From Medicago truncatula (lineage: Eukaryota; Streptophyta; Magnoliopsida; Fabales; Fabaceae), in the NCBI RefSeq assembly GCF_003473485.1, contig NC_053042.1, positions 47,517,762 through 47,581,761 of the forward strand: DNA of 64,000 bases, read 5' to 3'. A program made the position numbers and the translations under genes. This document shows positions 24,022-35,717 of the stretch, piece by piece (the stretch's first letter is position 1; every line of letters starts with the position of its first letter). Below the pieces are notes generated by a model. That model was not told where the DNA came from. It did not search any database and was given only the letters and a program-made list of their open reading frames with translations.

Positions 24022-26640
24022 TGTTTGATTCATGTAGCCAACCTCACTAGTGGGATAGGGCTTGGTTGTTGCTGCCTCTATTTCGTTGGTTTTCCCCGAT
24101 TCTTGGTGTTGCTTTATTGTACACTTACACACAAATTGAGAGCTAAGAGTAATAGATAAGAAGAGGCTTTGTGACTCTTCTAACTGTATGGTGCAGAGTG
24201 ATTTATAACTTCATCAAGGATTATGGGTTTAGTTGATTTCTCATGTTTTGACGGACACAATGTTTTGGGTGTACTCTGTTAAAGCTAAATGGATTTATTA
24301 ACATACTGTTAAGAATTCGGTTATAGTCATTTCCCACACTATGTAATAGTTTGATTCATCTGCCTCCCAACAATAAACTTTTACTAAAATTCAGTATAAC
24401 CCATCTTTCCATTTGCATAACTCTAAGTTGGAACTCTATTTTATGCATCCATTCGCTTGAAGTCATGTTCACTTTAGACTAAATTTTGACCTGAATTTAT
24501 TTATATACCACTGTTTTGTCAATGATAAAAAAGAATATTATTATTATTAGGAAGAAAAGAGATGAGTTACATCTGGAGTTGGGAGGCAAGATAGGAAACT
24601 CTTCTTAAATGGTAGAAGCATATGCCAAAATGGCTTCAATTAAAACAAACTTGTCCAATCGCTTTGCATATTAGTATAAATTCCCTTGAAACAACCATTT
24701 TAGTAGAGCTCCAAAGAGAAGTCGTTTTAGTACAATTGTCAAATATTACAGGTGTAGAGGGATAAACATTTTTAACCATATACCATAGTACCGCAACACT
24801 ACCATAAAATATGGGAATTCAACTTGTTTTTGAACTTGATACTCAGATATTCAGTATTAAAGTAAACATGGTTTGTTGAGCTGTAGTACTCTTCTTTTTA
24901 TGTTTAGTTAATGCTGGATTCTGTGGTTATCCTTGAACTTTGTTGGAAATGAAACATTTTATACTTGAAACTAACCAGTGTGACATGATCTCTTGACCTA
25001 TAAGTTGTCTTTTTACAAAACATGACATGTAAACAGGATATTGATCCAGTCCAGTGAACAAGGTCGATCTATTATTTATTAAAATTTAAATTTTAAATGG
25101 ACCCTGAATTTCCCTCTAGATATAATTCAGAAGTCCTGAACTTTTGTCGCCGGTGTGTTAAGCAGTTGTTGATATATATCCGTGTCAGTTGAGGTGATAA
25201 CATTTCATTGTTATTTAAAACGTGAAACTTTTGGTGTTTGGTCACAGAAGTTAGTTATATACCCGACCTTTTCCAATTAAGAGGCACAACCTAATGAATT
25301 GAAAATCTTTATACATAGGAGCAGTTATATTAATAGTCCTGGTTACTGCTTCTAGTACTGAATTGAACACTTTGATGTTTTCAAAAGCTGCAAGAAATTT
25401 ACTGCAGTTATGTTATAAACCAAATAATTTCCTGCAGATATATTCTCTTGCTGTAGTCGAATGACTAACAATATGCTGTTAGTAGTAGACAGTTTATTTA
25501 ATTATTATTATTATGATTACTATTATTATGAAATAAATACTAATAGCGCGTGTCTGTGAGGGGAAAGGGAGGGAATTCAGTTGTTTATGTCTGGTTGGTT
25601 GGGAGAGACTAGGCTCTCTAATTTCAAGAGGTTGGGTTATTGTATTTCTTGTTCTTGTAACCTACTCTGCTGTCTGCAGAATGTTATTCTCAGTGTGTTG
25701 TTGATTATAATATAAGCTTGGTTGTTGTTGATAACATATCTAACATGTGCTTGGTACAATTCTGCAGTTGACGACAACATCAAATGCATCAGGGGTTACA
25801 GTAGAGCCTTCTATCACTAAGCAAATTATTCAGATCATTATTGCAATGTTTGTGATGGATACATGGCAGTACTTTGTGCATTGGTACATGCATCAGAACA
25901 AGTTTTTATACTGCCATATCCACTCCCAGCATCATAGACTGGTTGTTCCTTATGCAATAGGAGCCCTTTACAATCACCCTATTGAGAGTCTTCTACTTGA
26001 CACTGTTGGTGGAGCCATCTCGTTTCTTGTCTCAGGGATGACTGCGAGAACTGCCGTTATATTCTTCTGCTTTGATGTTGTGAAAACTGTTGACGACCAC
26101 TGTGGACTGTGGTTACCCGGCAATATCTTCCATTTATTTTTCCAGAATAACACTGCGTATACATTCATCATCAACTACAAGGGCTGAAATACAATTATTC
26201 TCAGCCATTCTTCCCCATATGGGATAAAATTCTTGGGACATACATGCCTTTTAATCTTATAAAGCGAGCCGAAGGGGTTTTTGAGGCAAGGCCTGCAAAG
26301 GACTAGTTAAATGTAATTGTTATGGCAACTTTTTTCCATGGAACCAGAGGCTTAACTGCAGACATTTTTCGAGTTGATTGGAGTTTGTAGGGGTTTTATT
26401 GGTGGCTTGGCAATGTTTTGAGATCATCATCTTTGTTACAGTAGGTTTCGCCAACCCACCTTGTGTTGCATAACAATGATGTGGTGGTTAAATGAGTGAG
26501 ATTTTCATTATTACAATGTACTTACAAAACATTTTTTAAGGTGTAAGTTTTTTTTTGATAAGTTTTTTTAAGGTGTAAGTTTCAAGTTTTTAGCTGCCGT
26601 ATTTGTTCTTCCTATTACAACTTTAAGTTCGAGCGTGGAT
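24022..26640 (+). pseudogene. 5'-truncated duplicate of the SBH gene (intron, exon 2 and 3' UTR)
   Basis: Copies the parental region from about 19676 to 22200, including intron sequence, so it arose by DNA duplication and not by reverse transcription. Exon 1, leader and promoter are absent. Exon 2 spans about 25768-26305. Relative to the parent it has Arg-to-Trp in HWYMH and Arg-to-Cys in FLYCH. A 4-base loss near 26160 shifts the frame just before the third histidine cluster and ends the reading at YTFIINYKG. Without that cluster the di-iron site cannot form. The acceptor tctgcag before exon 2 is kept, so a spliced chimeric transcript is possible but would encode no enzyme. Confidence 0.9.
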
Positions 26641-26885
26641 TATTTTACAGTACCATGTATTAGAAACTTTAGCCTAATCTAAAACAATTTGAGTGGATTG
26701 AAAATGACTTCAATCAATTACATTCGAATAGTTTTATTTATTTACTTTTGGAGAATTTGGTTATGTATTATATCATATTTATGTTAACAAATTTTTAATT
26801 GAATTCTAAGTACAAAGTATAATACTAATTTAATTCAAAATACGAAGTATAATATAATAATATTAGTGATAAATAATAGGCCAAG

Positions 26886-27680
26886 GCTCCGTTTGGATTG
26901 GCTTATTTTGAGCTTATTTGGGCTTATCTACTCCTATAAGCCTTTTTAAAGGTGTTTGGGTAAATAAATAAAAATAGCTTATCATAGTTTCATAAGCTGC
27001 TTATGCCATATTTTAATAAGCCTAAATTTTTAGTTTACCCTCCGGCTTAAGAAGGAGCTTATGAATTTACGTAACCTCCTTCGATTGTCTCTGGATCCAC
27101 TTTTTCAAAACATATATTTTAATTATAATGTTAGTTATCTTTAGCGGTGCATGAGTAACAAAATTGTTATATACTTATCTTACTAAATTAACACACGTAA
27201 CAAATATTTTTTTTTAAGAAAGATTTTTATTATTTTTTTGGTTGCGTAACAAAATGAAACTGAATATTAATATTTTTCTTAATGGATATTTTTTTGTTAC
27301 GTAACTATATACTTATCTAATGTTAATTTTATCTTATATAAATATTGATATTTTTTTAAGGACGAATATTGATTATACTATATATATATATAATTATAAT
27401 TAATATATTATAATATTGTTTTTTACATCTTGATTTTTATCAAAAAAATCTTGATAATTGTGATTCGATTTTTTGATTTTTTTTAAATTAAAAATATTTA
27501 AAATTTCAATAATTGTTTATGTAATGTCACATCCAAACACTTCAATTTATGTAAGTACTTTTTAGTGTACATATCCAAACATAAATAGCTTATCAAGTAT
27601 AAGAGCTTATGATGTAAGCTCTAATGTTATAAGCCCTAATGCTATAAGCATCTATATAAGTTGTTTATCCAAATGAGGAC
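26886..27680. mobile_element. Non-autonomous hAT-like element (probable)
   Basis: The left end ggctccgtttggattggctta and the right end taagttgtttatccaaatgaggacc are inverted. Subterminal aagctcat, ataagcc and gcttat words are repeated many times near both ends, as in hAT MITE families of legumes. The 795-bp interior is AT-rich and non-coding, and no transposase is seen. A target duplication was not resolved. Confidence 0.6.
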
Positions 27681-28815
27681 CAAATACATCTTGGGTTTTT
27701 AAATTAGTCCTTTGCGTAGCAAAAATGAACACCTTAATCCTTGAATTTTCTTTTTAACTGATGGATCCCTTTTTATCATCCAATTTTGATATAGAATGTT
27801 TACATGATCATTTGACATTGAGGTAAATTTTTTAAAAAAAGTGTTCATGACAACAAACATGATCAATGATCATTTTCATATATTTTTCTTCTTATTGTTT
27901 CTTAATTCAATCATAAATTTTATAGATACACATATAAATTAGGTAATTGATCGTTCTTGTTTCAAACTAAGATTGAATAATACACGTATAAACCATAGTT
28001 TTCAGAGCGGTGGATTTAGCCCTGCAAACTTGCATATATTTTATGACTTTAAGATTAGATGTACCCTTTTACCAACATAAATGACCAATTTAAAACTAAA
28101 AATAAAAAATAAAAAAGAGTGATCTGATACAAATGGTAACTAAGTTGGTCTAATTTGTTATGGTTTGTTGTTGAACCATAATTAATTAGCCTCATGGAAG
28201 AGGGTAATTAGGAAAAGTTAACTTTTCATAATTTCGTCGTAGTAACAATCGTTGATGGAAGAAAGACTTTGAATCGATGAAGATCGAATCGTTGGTGAAG
28301 AAATGAACATTGTGTTCTTGTAAGCTTTGATTGACTCTTATGAGTTTATTTTTTTGGGTCTCCGATTCTTTTGCATCTAACGTGTTCTTCCTTGTATCCA
28401 TTTTCTTTTTTGTTTTAACTAAAGAAATAAACACATGTGCCTTTTCCTTTTTTTTTGGTAGATAGACGAAATGACAAAGCCATTATAAACTCACACACAT
28501 CCGGCCTAACAATTTCGGCATTTTTTTTTTTAATAAATACAGACTTGCCTTTTTTTAATTTGTTTAATTTATAATTACACACGTGACATCCTAATAAGTG
28601 CAACATATGCATTGACTCGATTAAAATTGATTTAGGGACCAAAAGTGCAAAATGGGCTAGACTTAGGGGTTGGGTTGTTATTGATTTTGTTATTTCTGCT
28701 ACTTAGGGGCTAAAACTGTAATTAAATCAAAAGTTAATTACTCATAAGTTATAACTTAACCTAATAGGAGAAACTGAAGGCCGCTTGTTGGAATGCACTG
28801 GTCTGGTCTTTCGAC
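27681..28815. other. Intergenic; promoter region of the intact F-box gene
   Basis: No gene recognised. The F-box gene promoter should be in the last few hundred bases. Short minus-strand frames at 28192-28642 look like chance frames. Confidence 0.45.
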
Positions 28816-29991
28816 ATGCCGCATCTTCACCACTCTCTAAACTCCCAGCGGCTGCCGGTTTTGCCGGAAGAACTCATCGTCGAGATCCTTTTGAGGCTTC
28901 CGGTGAAATCCCTTGTCCAATACAAGTGTGTTTGCAAATCATGGAAAACCCTAATCTCTGATTCCCAATTCGCAAACAATCACCACCTTCTAACCTCAAA
29001 AGCGTATCCACGATTGTTCCTTAACGATGGAGTCCACGAAATCGTATCATACCCGGTGAATTCATTGTTAGAAAACCCATCAACTCCTGTTATACCACTC
29101 GTTAGCTTCAGCTTCAGAATGGACTTGCATAGTATTCTAGGTTCATGCAATGGTTTGCTTTGTTTGTATCATATTCATACGCGTCAATGCAAATTATTGA
29201 ATCCTTCCATCCAATTGAAATCCCAAGTATCTCCAACCATTGTATTAGATTTTGAGATTATCATACATCATGGTTTTGGTTATGATCAAGTTAACCACAA
29301 GTATAAGCTACTGTTAGTTGTGCGAGATGTGGTGTATTGGGATCTTGAACCTATGACTAGAATTTATACCTTTGGTGAAAATTCTTGGAAATCTCTTCCA
29401 AATTTCCCGTGTCTTCCTCATAGGGGTTTAGGGGTATATGTGAGTGGCACTTTGAATTGGATAGTTGCTAAAGATGGTGTCAATTCTAATCAATGTGTGA
29501 TTATTTCCATTGATCTTGAGAAAGAAAATTACGGGGAAGTGTTGCTACCTCAACATGATGATGCTCACAATGTACGCTATTCTGGATTGAATGTGTTGAG
29601 TAACTGCCTTTCTGTGTGTTTTGATCATTCTAAGGAAAGTCATTGGATTGTATGGATGATGAAAGAGTATGGAGTTGCTAAGTCATGGACTAAATTGTTT
29701 ATCATCCCTCACGACAAGTTCAAGTTTAGGCATCTTTTTGTTGACCCTTTGTTCATTTCAGGAAATGGTGTTGTTTTGCTGAGAATCATCAATTTCTTAC
29801 TTTCCAAACTTGTTCTGTATAACTTATCTGATGGTAGGATGGATTATCTTCGGATTTTGGGCAAGAATGATCGGGATATACATATTTACCATGCTCAGGA
29901 TATACATAGCGACAATGGTCGGGATATACATATTCACCATGTTCGGGATATATATATTCACCATGAGAGTCTAGTATCACAGCAGTGGTAA
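28816..29991 (+). CDS. F-box protein with F-box-associated interaction domain
   Basis: Single-exon gene, 391 residues, the only intact member of the local cluster. The F-box is at about 14-60 (LPVLPEELIVEILLRLPVKS, VCKSWKTLISD), predicted to bind SKP1 and bring the protein into an SCF ubiquitin ligase. The type 1 F-box-associated domain covers about 105-345, with GSCNGLLCLYH, NPSIQLK, HGFGYDQVNHKYKLL, RIYTFGENSWKSLPNFP, VSGTLNWIVAKDG and SLVLY-like motifs. The target protein cannot be told. The C-terminus carries four copies of an 8-residue unit (residues 353-384) where the paralog at 38205 has one. The start follows the usual short leader, MPHLHHSLNSQRLPVLPEEL. Such genes form large, fast-evolving families in Medicago. 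Confidence 0.92.
   Translation: MPHLHHSLNSQRLPVLPEELIVEILLRLPVKSLVQYKCVCKSWKTLISDSQFANNHHLLTSKAYPRLFLNDGVHEIVSYPVNSLLENPSTPVIPLVSFSFRMDLHSILGSCNGLLCLYHIHTRQCKLLNPSIQLKSQVSPTIVLDFEIIIHHGFGYDQVNHKYKLLLVVRDVVYWDLEPMTRIYTFGENSWKSLPNFPCLPHRGLGVYVSGTLNWIVAKDGVNSNQCVIISIDLEKENYGEVLLPQHDDAHNVRYSGLNVLSNCLSVCFDHSKESHWIVWMMKEYGVAKSWTKLFIIPHDKFKFRHLFVDPLFISGNGVVLLRIINFLLSKLVLYNLSDGRMDYLRILGKNDRDIHIYHAQDIHSDNGRDIHIHHVRDIYIHHESLVSQQW
29872..29967 (+). repeat. Four in-frame 24-bp repeats at the F-box protein C-terminus
   Basis: Units of cgggatatacatattcacca plus four bases occur four times head to tail and encode RDIHIYHA, QDIHSDNG, RDIHIHHV and RDIYIHHE. The paralogs end in a single copy (DLHIYHESLI), so the tract is a lineage-specific expansion inside the coding sequence. 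Confidence 0.92.
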
Positions 29992-30227
29992 ATCATATCT
30001 TATATTGTTTTTTTCACTAACATTGATGGTTGAATTGAAGTCGATGAATTCAATTAATGTTTGTTGTGATCTTATTTTTATTTTATTTTATTTAGAAAGT
30101 ATATTTATGATATTCGCTGTGCTTTTATTTTACGTAGAAAAAGTGGACTCACAATTTGCATCTATACTTGCAAGAATACTTTGTTTGTCTACATAGGCTT
30201 TACAATCTATGCATGCTTAACGATCTA

Positions 30228-30762
30228 AGAATTGCTCTTCTCCCATCAGTTTTTGCTCATTCCTGTTCTACGTGAGTTATCTCACGCTGAAAAATACACC
30301 TGCCCGGGACGGATGAAATGTTGATCTTTTGAATGCTTTGTCACTTGTTAATGATATCAGAAAATAATTATAAGAAATGAGGAATGAGCAATGGGAAGAA
30401 CTTATATCTAAAGTTATTAAAATTTGCAATAAGCATGATATTTATATGTCTGATATGGATGCACCGTATGCGCAAAGGAAGTAACTTTTCATTGAAAAAC
30501 ACCAAGTTAAAAAGTTATATATTTAATATAAAATACACAAGTTATAAGACAAACTTACCATTTAAAATTTTTTAATGTGCAAATTTGCACATGATAGAAA
30601 AAACTCTTCTTATTTTTAATATAATTTGCATTATTGTTTCTTCAAAATTTTAGTCCCACATATACTAAATGTCTGGATCCGCCCCTGACACATGTGTGAC
30701 TTAATTCACGCTCGGCTATTTGAATAGAATGAGCAAAAGCATATGGGAGAAGAGCAATTGTC
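30228..30762. mobile_element. Small DNA transposon with about 35-bp inverted ends and a 10-bp duplication
   Basis: Ends aattgctcttctcccat and atgggagaagagcaatt are inverted, and tttttgctcattcc pairs with gaatgagcaaaag. A direct repeat, taacgatcta, flanks it at 30218-30227 and 30763-30772. The related flank of the F-box relic at 23900-23915 has one uninterrupted copy (taacaatcta), an empty-site comparison confirming insertion. The interior is non-coding and the superfamily is uncertain; a 9-10 bp duplication fits Mutator. Confidence 0.82.
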
Positions 30763-31895
30763 TAACGATCTAGCCCACATGTCTTTCTCATTACAATTAC
30801 ATATTATCAACATCACGATCAATTTGTTCGGAAAATTAAGTCTTTCGTGTTGTTTCGCACCTGTAATCACATTGACAATGAATGATGTGTTTGACTTAAG
30901 TATCACATAACTCTTTCCTTTTCAACAAGGTTGATAATATTTAGTGGTTAAAGGATATCTAGATAAAGAATGATATTTGGGGCCTTGCCCTAGATAAGTT
31001 TTCACCAGTATCAATTTTAATATTAGCTATGTGAGCTCCCAAACAATGCTCAATAGTAGATTTGCTTTGACCTTGTAGCCGAAGAATACATTGGATCTGT
31101 GGTGTTACTTTTTGCTTTGTTTTTGCCTTTGATACTGGTTTTACTAGCTGCCTCTGTCCACCGTCATTGTGTACTTTGTTGCCTTCCCCTCTTCCTTCTT
31201 TGACCCAGGATCATGTCGTCCCCCGCCTTCTCCTTTCTCTTCTTCGTTTGACGACCACCTTCTCCTTCTTTGTCCAACGCGTTCTCCTTCGCCTCCTTCC
31301 ATAGTTACTACATACGTCATCGGTGTCCACTCCTTCTCCTTCATCACTTGTTCTTTATTTTGTAGTTTTGATTTTTCATGATTTGGCAAGTTTTTTGCTT
31401 GATTTGTCTTTGTTCAATATTTTATTTTTGGTCTTGATTTTGCTATTTCTTCACTGTTTAGTTTGAACAAATCAAGCCACCGACTTATTGTTTTTCTTAC
31501 TATATTGTTGTTTCTACAGGTAATTTAAAGTTGAGACAAATGACAAATCAAAGTAGTATAGGAAATGCTCCTTTACAATTAACTTATCTACGCAAGGAGA
31601 AGGACATGATCAAACTACAACACCACTCCTGAAGGATTTAAAAGCAAGCCACACGAGGATAGTTCATAGCCACCACTACGTTCCTTGCTAAGCTGCTAAA
31701 AAAATTACTTTATATTCTTAGTGAAGATATCATGTTTGATAGTTGATTTGGTTTGTACTTCAAGTGATTATCAAAGTGGTAGAGGCAGTCGAGGGAAATG
31801 TTATAAAGTGAAGTTTTTTTGTTTTAATAATTTTTTTAAGTTGAACTGATCCCCAAAAACTTGTCTAAAACCGATCTGATAACCCGAACTAACCA

Positions 31896-32081
31896 ATGTT
31901 CATCTTGGACGATAGTGTAATTCCTGTGAGAACTTTGTATTCCAATTTAGTTATGTATATCATATATGATGCAAATAATGGTATGTTTGATTATCCTAGA
32001 ATTTCAGGAAAACTTGGGTTGGATCTACGTGTTTTCCATGAGAGTCTAATCATCACTATGGTAATTAGGCTGAGTCACTAA
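31896..32081 (+). pseudogene. F-box gene 3' tail
   Basis: Reads MYIIYDANNGMFDYPRISGK, then DLRVFHESLI, matching the end of the F-box-associated domain of the paralogs (LYNLSDGRMDYLRILGK, IYHESLV). Nothing upstream continues the gene, so only the last 50 or so codons survive. The short frame is open by chance. Confidence 0.75.
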
Positions 32082-32345
32082 ATGCTAAAAAAATTCTGAA
32101 ATCAATGCGAGCAAAGCTGAAAAACTTGAACTAAAGTTTTTTTTTTTATATATAGTTTTCCAATAGATTAAATGAAAAGAAGCTGAAAAACTTGAAAGAA
32201 ATGTTTTAAACAGTTTCCGAATAGATTAAAGGCTATCAATTCATTATGTTGCTGATTTAATCAATGCTTGGCCTTTAAAACAAAGGCACTTGACCTCTAT
32301 AAAATGTATGGCATCCCATGTTCGTTCCTCTAGATATCTGAGTAC
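32055..32345. pseudogene. Fragment of the capping-protein gene (intron plus exon 5 piece)
   Basis: Plus-strand words cctctataa, atgtatggcatcccatg and ttcctctagatatc match capping-protein exon 5 and its border (45650-45700). The preceding gctgaaaaact-gaact and attaaagg words match intron 5. The start (gagtcactaaatgctaa) matches intron 7 near 44780, so about 750 bp including exon 6 was lost between the two parts. Non-functional. Confidence 0.75.
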
Positions 32346-32959
32346 TTTCTATTTGAAAATGAAAAGATGGGTTGACATATTCATCCATCAACACGTACTG
32401 TAGTCTTACTCTACCCTTCTCCTTCTTCACCATCGGCACTGACAACACCAACTTCCTCTTTTTCAGCAACAACAATGTAAACAACACGAGCAAGGTGGAA
32501 GAAAATTTTTACGTTATTCGGTGTTCCTCTACCGGAGAACCACATGAGTCATCTTTAGAGGTTGCGAGTAATTCATTGGCCTCCTTCTTTTCTGTATCCG
32601 AAACAATTATTTGGGATTGAAAATTGGTTTGATGCTAACTAGGTAAGAGTGGTGGGTAATGTGGCTAACACTTTTTTCTGGTTAGACCCATAGCTGAGGG
32701 GGGAACATACATTTATGTTTAAAATTTAGTTGGTTGTTAGAGTTAGTTGAAAATCCATTTGTGTGAAGTGAATATGTGTAATTTTGGTTGGGGTGTTGAG
32801 GGTGTTGGGTGGGGGTCGGGTATGAGGCTTCATGCTTGAGAGGAGGAGGAGAAGTTGAAGGAATGTTATTCGTTGTTGTATAATTTATTTTTTTTGCACG
32901 AAAATAAAGTAGATGTTTGGGATTGTCAACTTAATCCACAAAAAAACTCTGTCGAAGGT

Positions 32960-33205
32960 GTCAATGTTTGCTTGATGTCTTTTGCACAATAGAATTTCAA
33001 CTAAGGACATCTTATTTTGTCGGAAAATTATGCATGACACTTCTCATCTATATGGGAGGTTGTGGGTCATATGAAATTGTTGACCATTTATTCTTTGATT
33101 GTGATTGGTTTGGTAAAGTTTGGGTTCTAATTTTAAATTGGTTAGGTATTAATGGTGCTCTAAAAATATACAATAAGTCTTCATCTTCCCCGTCTGCATG
33201 TTAGT
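32960..33205 (+). pseudogene. LINE fragment A, zinc-binding region of a reverse transcriptase
   Basis: Reads GGCGSYEIVDHLFFDCDWFG followed by KVWVLILNWLGI, the zf-RVT motif near the C-terminus of plant LINE open frame 2. Part of the segment recurs at 34008-34039 and 35718-35790, split there by LINE B. Old and 5'-truncated. Confidence 0.7.
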
Positions 33206-33361
33206 ATTTTGGTTGCTCAAAGTTAAGTTTTGTACTTTATTATTATTATTAAACAACTTTTGTACTTTATATTTTGATCCGCATATGCATGGTGGATAGA
33301 TCCCTTAGTTTGTATTAGAATGCCCACCTAGTAATTTGTCTTTTTTTTCCTTAATAAAAAA

Positions 33362-33732
33362 AACTTAAACACACTTTTAACCCAATAACTTTGTACTAGT
33401 TGCGATTTTGGTCCCTATTAAAAGAAACCACATTCCAGCCCCCCAAGTTTCTTCCCTGTTGCAACCTTCAATTTTAATCATTTAAGATCAACTATTCAGG
33501 ACAATAGAAGATCAAGACACCGGTCGTAAGCCACATTGTTTGCCCTATAAATCTGAAACTTGCTCAACAAAACACCCACTTGTTTTTACAGTATTGAATG
33601 GTTGATTTTAAATGACCAAAATTGAAGGTTGCAACATGGAAGAAACTTGGGGGGCTGGAATGTAGTTTTTTTTAATAGGAGCCTAAAATCGCAACTAGTA
33701 CAAAATTATGGGGGCAAAAATGCGTTTAAGCC
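33362..33732. repeat. MULE-type MITE
   Basis: Ends aacttaaacacactttt and aaaaatgcgtttaagcc are inverted. Long inner arms follow (aactagttgc, gcgattttggtcc, ttgcaaccttcaattttaatc, paired with gaccaaaattgaaggttgca). About 370 bp, non-coding. The ends belong to the same type as the elements at 35810 and 36139. Confidence 0.75.
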
Positions 33733-34039
33733 TAAAGAAAAAGAGCAATTTATCTTTTTCTTTACTATAGTCATCAGTCAATAGGCTAGGTTTCGGTAAG
33801 TGTGTATGACTCTTGTTGGTTCCAATTCTAGACATACTTTGTGCTGTTTTTTCATTCCATCTTGTTTTCTTAACAAAAAAGAAAACCATAAAAGAACTAT
33901 TTTTTAAAGATGAAGTTAGGAGAGAGGAAGCCGATTCTAAAACTGAGTAGTATACAAAATACCAAAAAAAAAAAACATAATGTAGAATAATCATCTTTTG
34001 TACGAGAACTTGTGGGTCAGATGAAATTGTTGATCATTT

Positions 34040-35717
34040 TTTTTTTTTTTAAAAACCAAAATGAAATAAATAATCATCAAGAACAATTCATCTCGCACAA
34101 GGTGTGCAAAGAGAATCACTCCTCAAAAGAATACAAATAAAGTATTTGTTGCCAAATAAAACACTACTAAAGAGATGAAGAAAAAACTACTCCATAACAC
34201 CCATACAAGTTAAAGGGTGCCGCCACCAGTCAGTATAACTGAAAGCTGAAGTAAGCTAATATTTACAATGTTTAATAATAATTGTGTCAAATCCCTTGCT
34301 TTGTTTTTTAAAATCATGTTGTTTCTTTCCTTACAAACTGTCCAAATGCAAGCATGCGAGATAACTTTGAAGAAAGAATGTGTAACTCTCGGTAACCCCG
34401 CCATATGGGTAAACTAATGAAAATGGTCACAACCAGAATTTGGAGAAATGAAAGAGAAGCCGATCCACTGGTAAACCCTTAGCCAAACATTTCCAAAGAC
34501 GTCGCATCTAAAAAAAAGATGATTCGTCGTCTCCTGACAACCGCAGCCACCTATACAAAAGATGTCTTCGTGATGAAGAGCTCTCCTACGGATAAGATTA
34601 TATTTGGTAGGAAGTCTGTTGCGGAGAAGCCGTCAAACGAATAGTGACACCTTTAACAGAAACTGCTTCAGCCACACAGCGTCGTAAATACCGCGCTCCA
34701 CGGATGTATCAGGTCGCGTGAGATATTGATAAGTCCCTTTAACTGAGTAACCATTAATATGCTCCAAAACCAACCGCCACCTGTCATGAACATGATCCTG
34801 CAAAACAATATTACACAACAAGGACGAACATTTGGTAACTAACTCCTCTTCCTACGCCAAAAGACGCCTTCGCCACTCCCAAGCGTCACCTACAACCACC
34901 CATCCTCTACCAGCCATCTCCCTCACCGTCGCCCATTTATTTTCAGCCAGATCGAATAAGCGTGGAAAACGCACATGTAAGGGTGCGCCCCCACCCAGTT
35001 GTCCAGCCAAAAATAAGTATTACTCCCTCCACCAACCACTCTCGGACGTTCTCCTCAAACCAACCCCCCTCCCTCGATCCGACACCACTATGGATAGCGG
35101 AAAACATCCTCCACCACACCGAACTATCTCTCCTCCCTTCCTTCAACCGACCTCCCTCCTCCCCGTACCTAGCCTTTAAGACTCGATATCATAACCCTTC
35201 CTTATCTACTAACATACGCCAACACCACTTCCCTAATAATGCTGCATTAAATTCCCTCAACCTCCGAACACCTAACCCACCCTCCTCCTTCGGTAAACAA
35301 ACAGAAAGTCAGTCAACCCAAACAATTTTTCTAATATCCTCACCCCCCCGCCCCAAAAAAAATAAAATTATACAAAGATTCAATGGAAGAAATTATACCT
35401 GTGGGGGCCTTGAAGAAGGAAAGAAAGTAAACCGGAACATATGACAGGATATATTTCAAAAGGATCAAACGACTACCAAACGAGAGAAGTTTGCTTTTGC
35501 AGTTCGACAATCTTCAAATGATACAGGTTAAAATTGGTCTCCAAAAGTCTAGCTTTCACGGATCCCCGCCTATAGGAAACCCCAAATACACAAATGGAAA
35601 GGCACCGACACGAGAGTGTAAGACCCTAGCAGCCTCAGACAACCAAGAATCTAAAACATTAACTCCCGTAAGCATGCATTTTTGAAAATTTACCTTCAAC
35701 CCAGACAATTGTTCTAC
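34040..35717 (-). mobile_element. 5'-truncated LINE B inserted into LINE A-related sequence
   Basis: Minus-strand reading gives the C-terminal LINE region: GCGCQETTNHLFFRCDVFGN plus VWLRV (zf-RVT, about 34440-34560) and HACIWTVCKERNNMILKNKA (34290-34360). Upstream come RLLRNRLPTKYNLIRRRALH and reverse-transcriptase-flanking pieces in shifted frames. The poly(A) tail appears as the T-run at 34037-34050. Flanking repeats attgttgatcattt (34026-34039) and attgctgaccattt (35718-35731) form a 14-bp duplication with two changes. A TGA replaces a conserved Trp (FV*RLL) and frameshifts are present, so it is inactive. Plus-strand proline-rich frames here are antisense shadows. Confidence 0.82.

Larger units (their letters stand above)
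31080..32620. repeat. Segmental duplication unit A (F-box 3' flank)
   Basis: Matches unit B at 39350-41800 in order and orientation. Shared words include ggatcatgtcgtccc, ttgagacaaatgacaaatca, caaactacaacaccactcct, tggtatgtttgattatccta, gagtcactaaatgctaaa and agaggttgcgagtaattcat. It contains an F-box 3' tail and a capping-protein fragment, listed separately. The local open frames read as low-complexity Ser/Pro-rich peptides and are probably non-coding. Confidence 0.8.

Noticed and set aside
29872-29967. CRISPR-like array
   Set aside because: Repeats are 24 bp with no spacers, in frame inside a coding sequence of a plant gene.
31144-31389. Glycine/arginine/glutamate-rich and proline-rich frames on opposite strands
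   Set aside because: Low-complexity CT/GA-rich DNA in a duplicated spacer; the matching copy in unit B does not keep the same reading.
34832-35444. Overlapping plus-strand proline/serine-rich frames
   Set aside because: They are antisense shadows of the GC-richer LINE B coding sequence on the minus strand.
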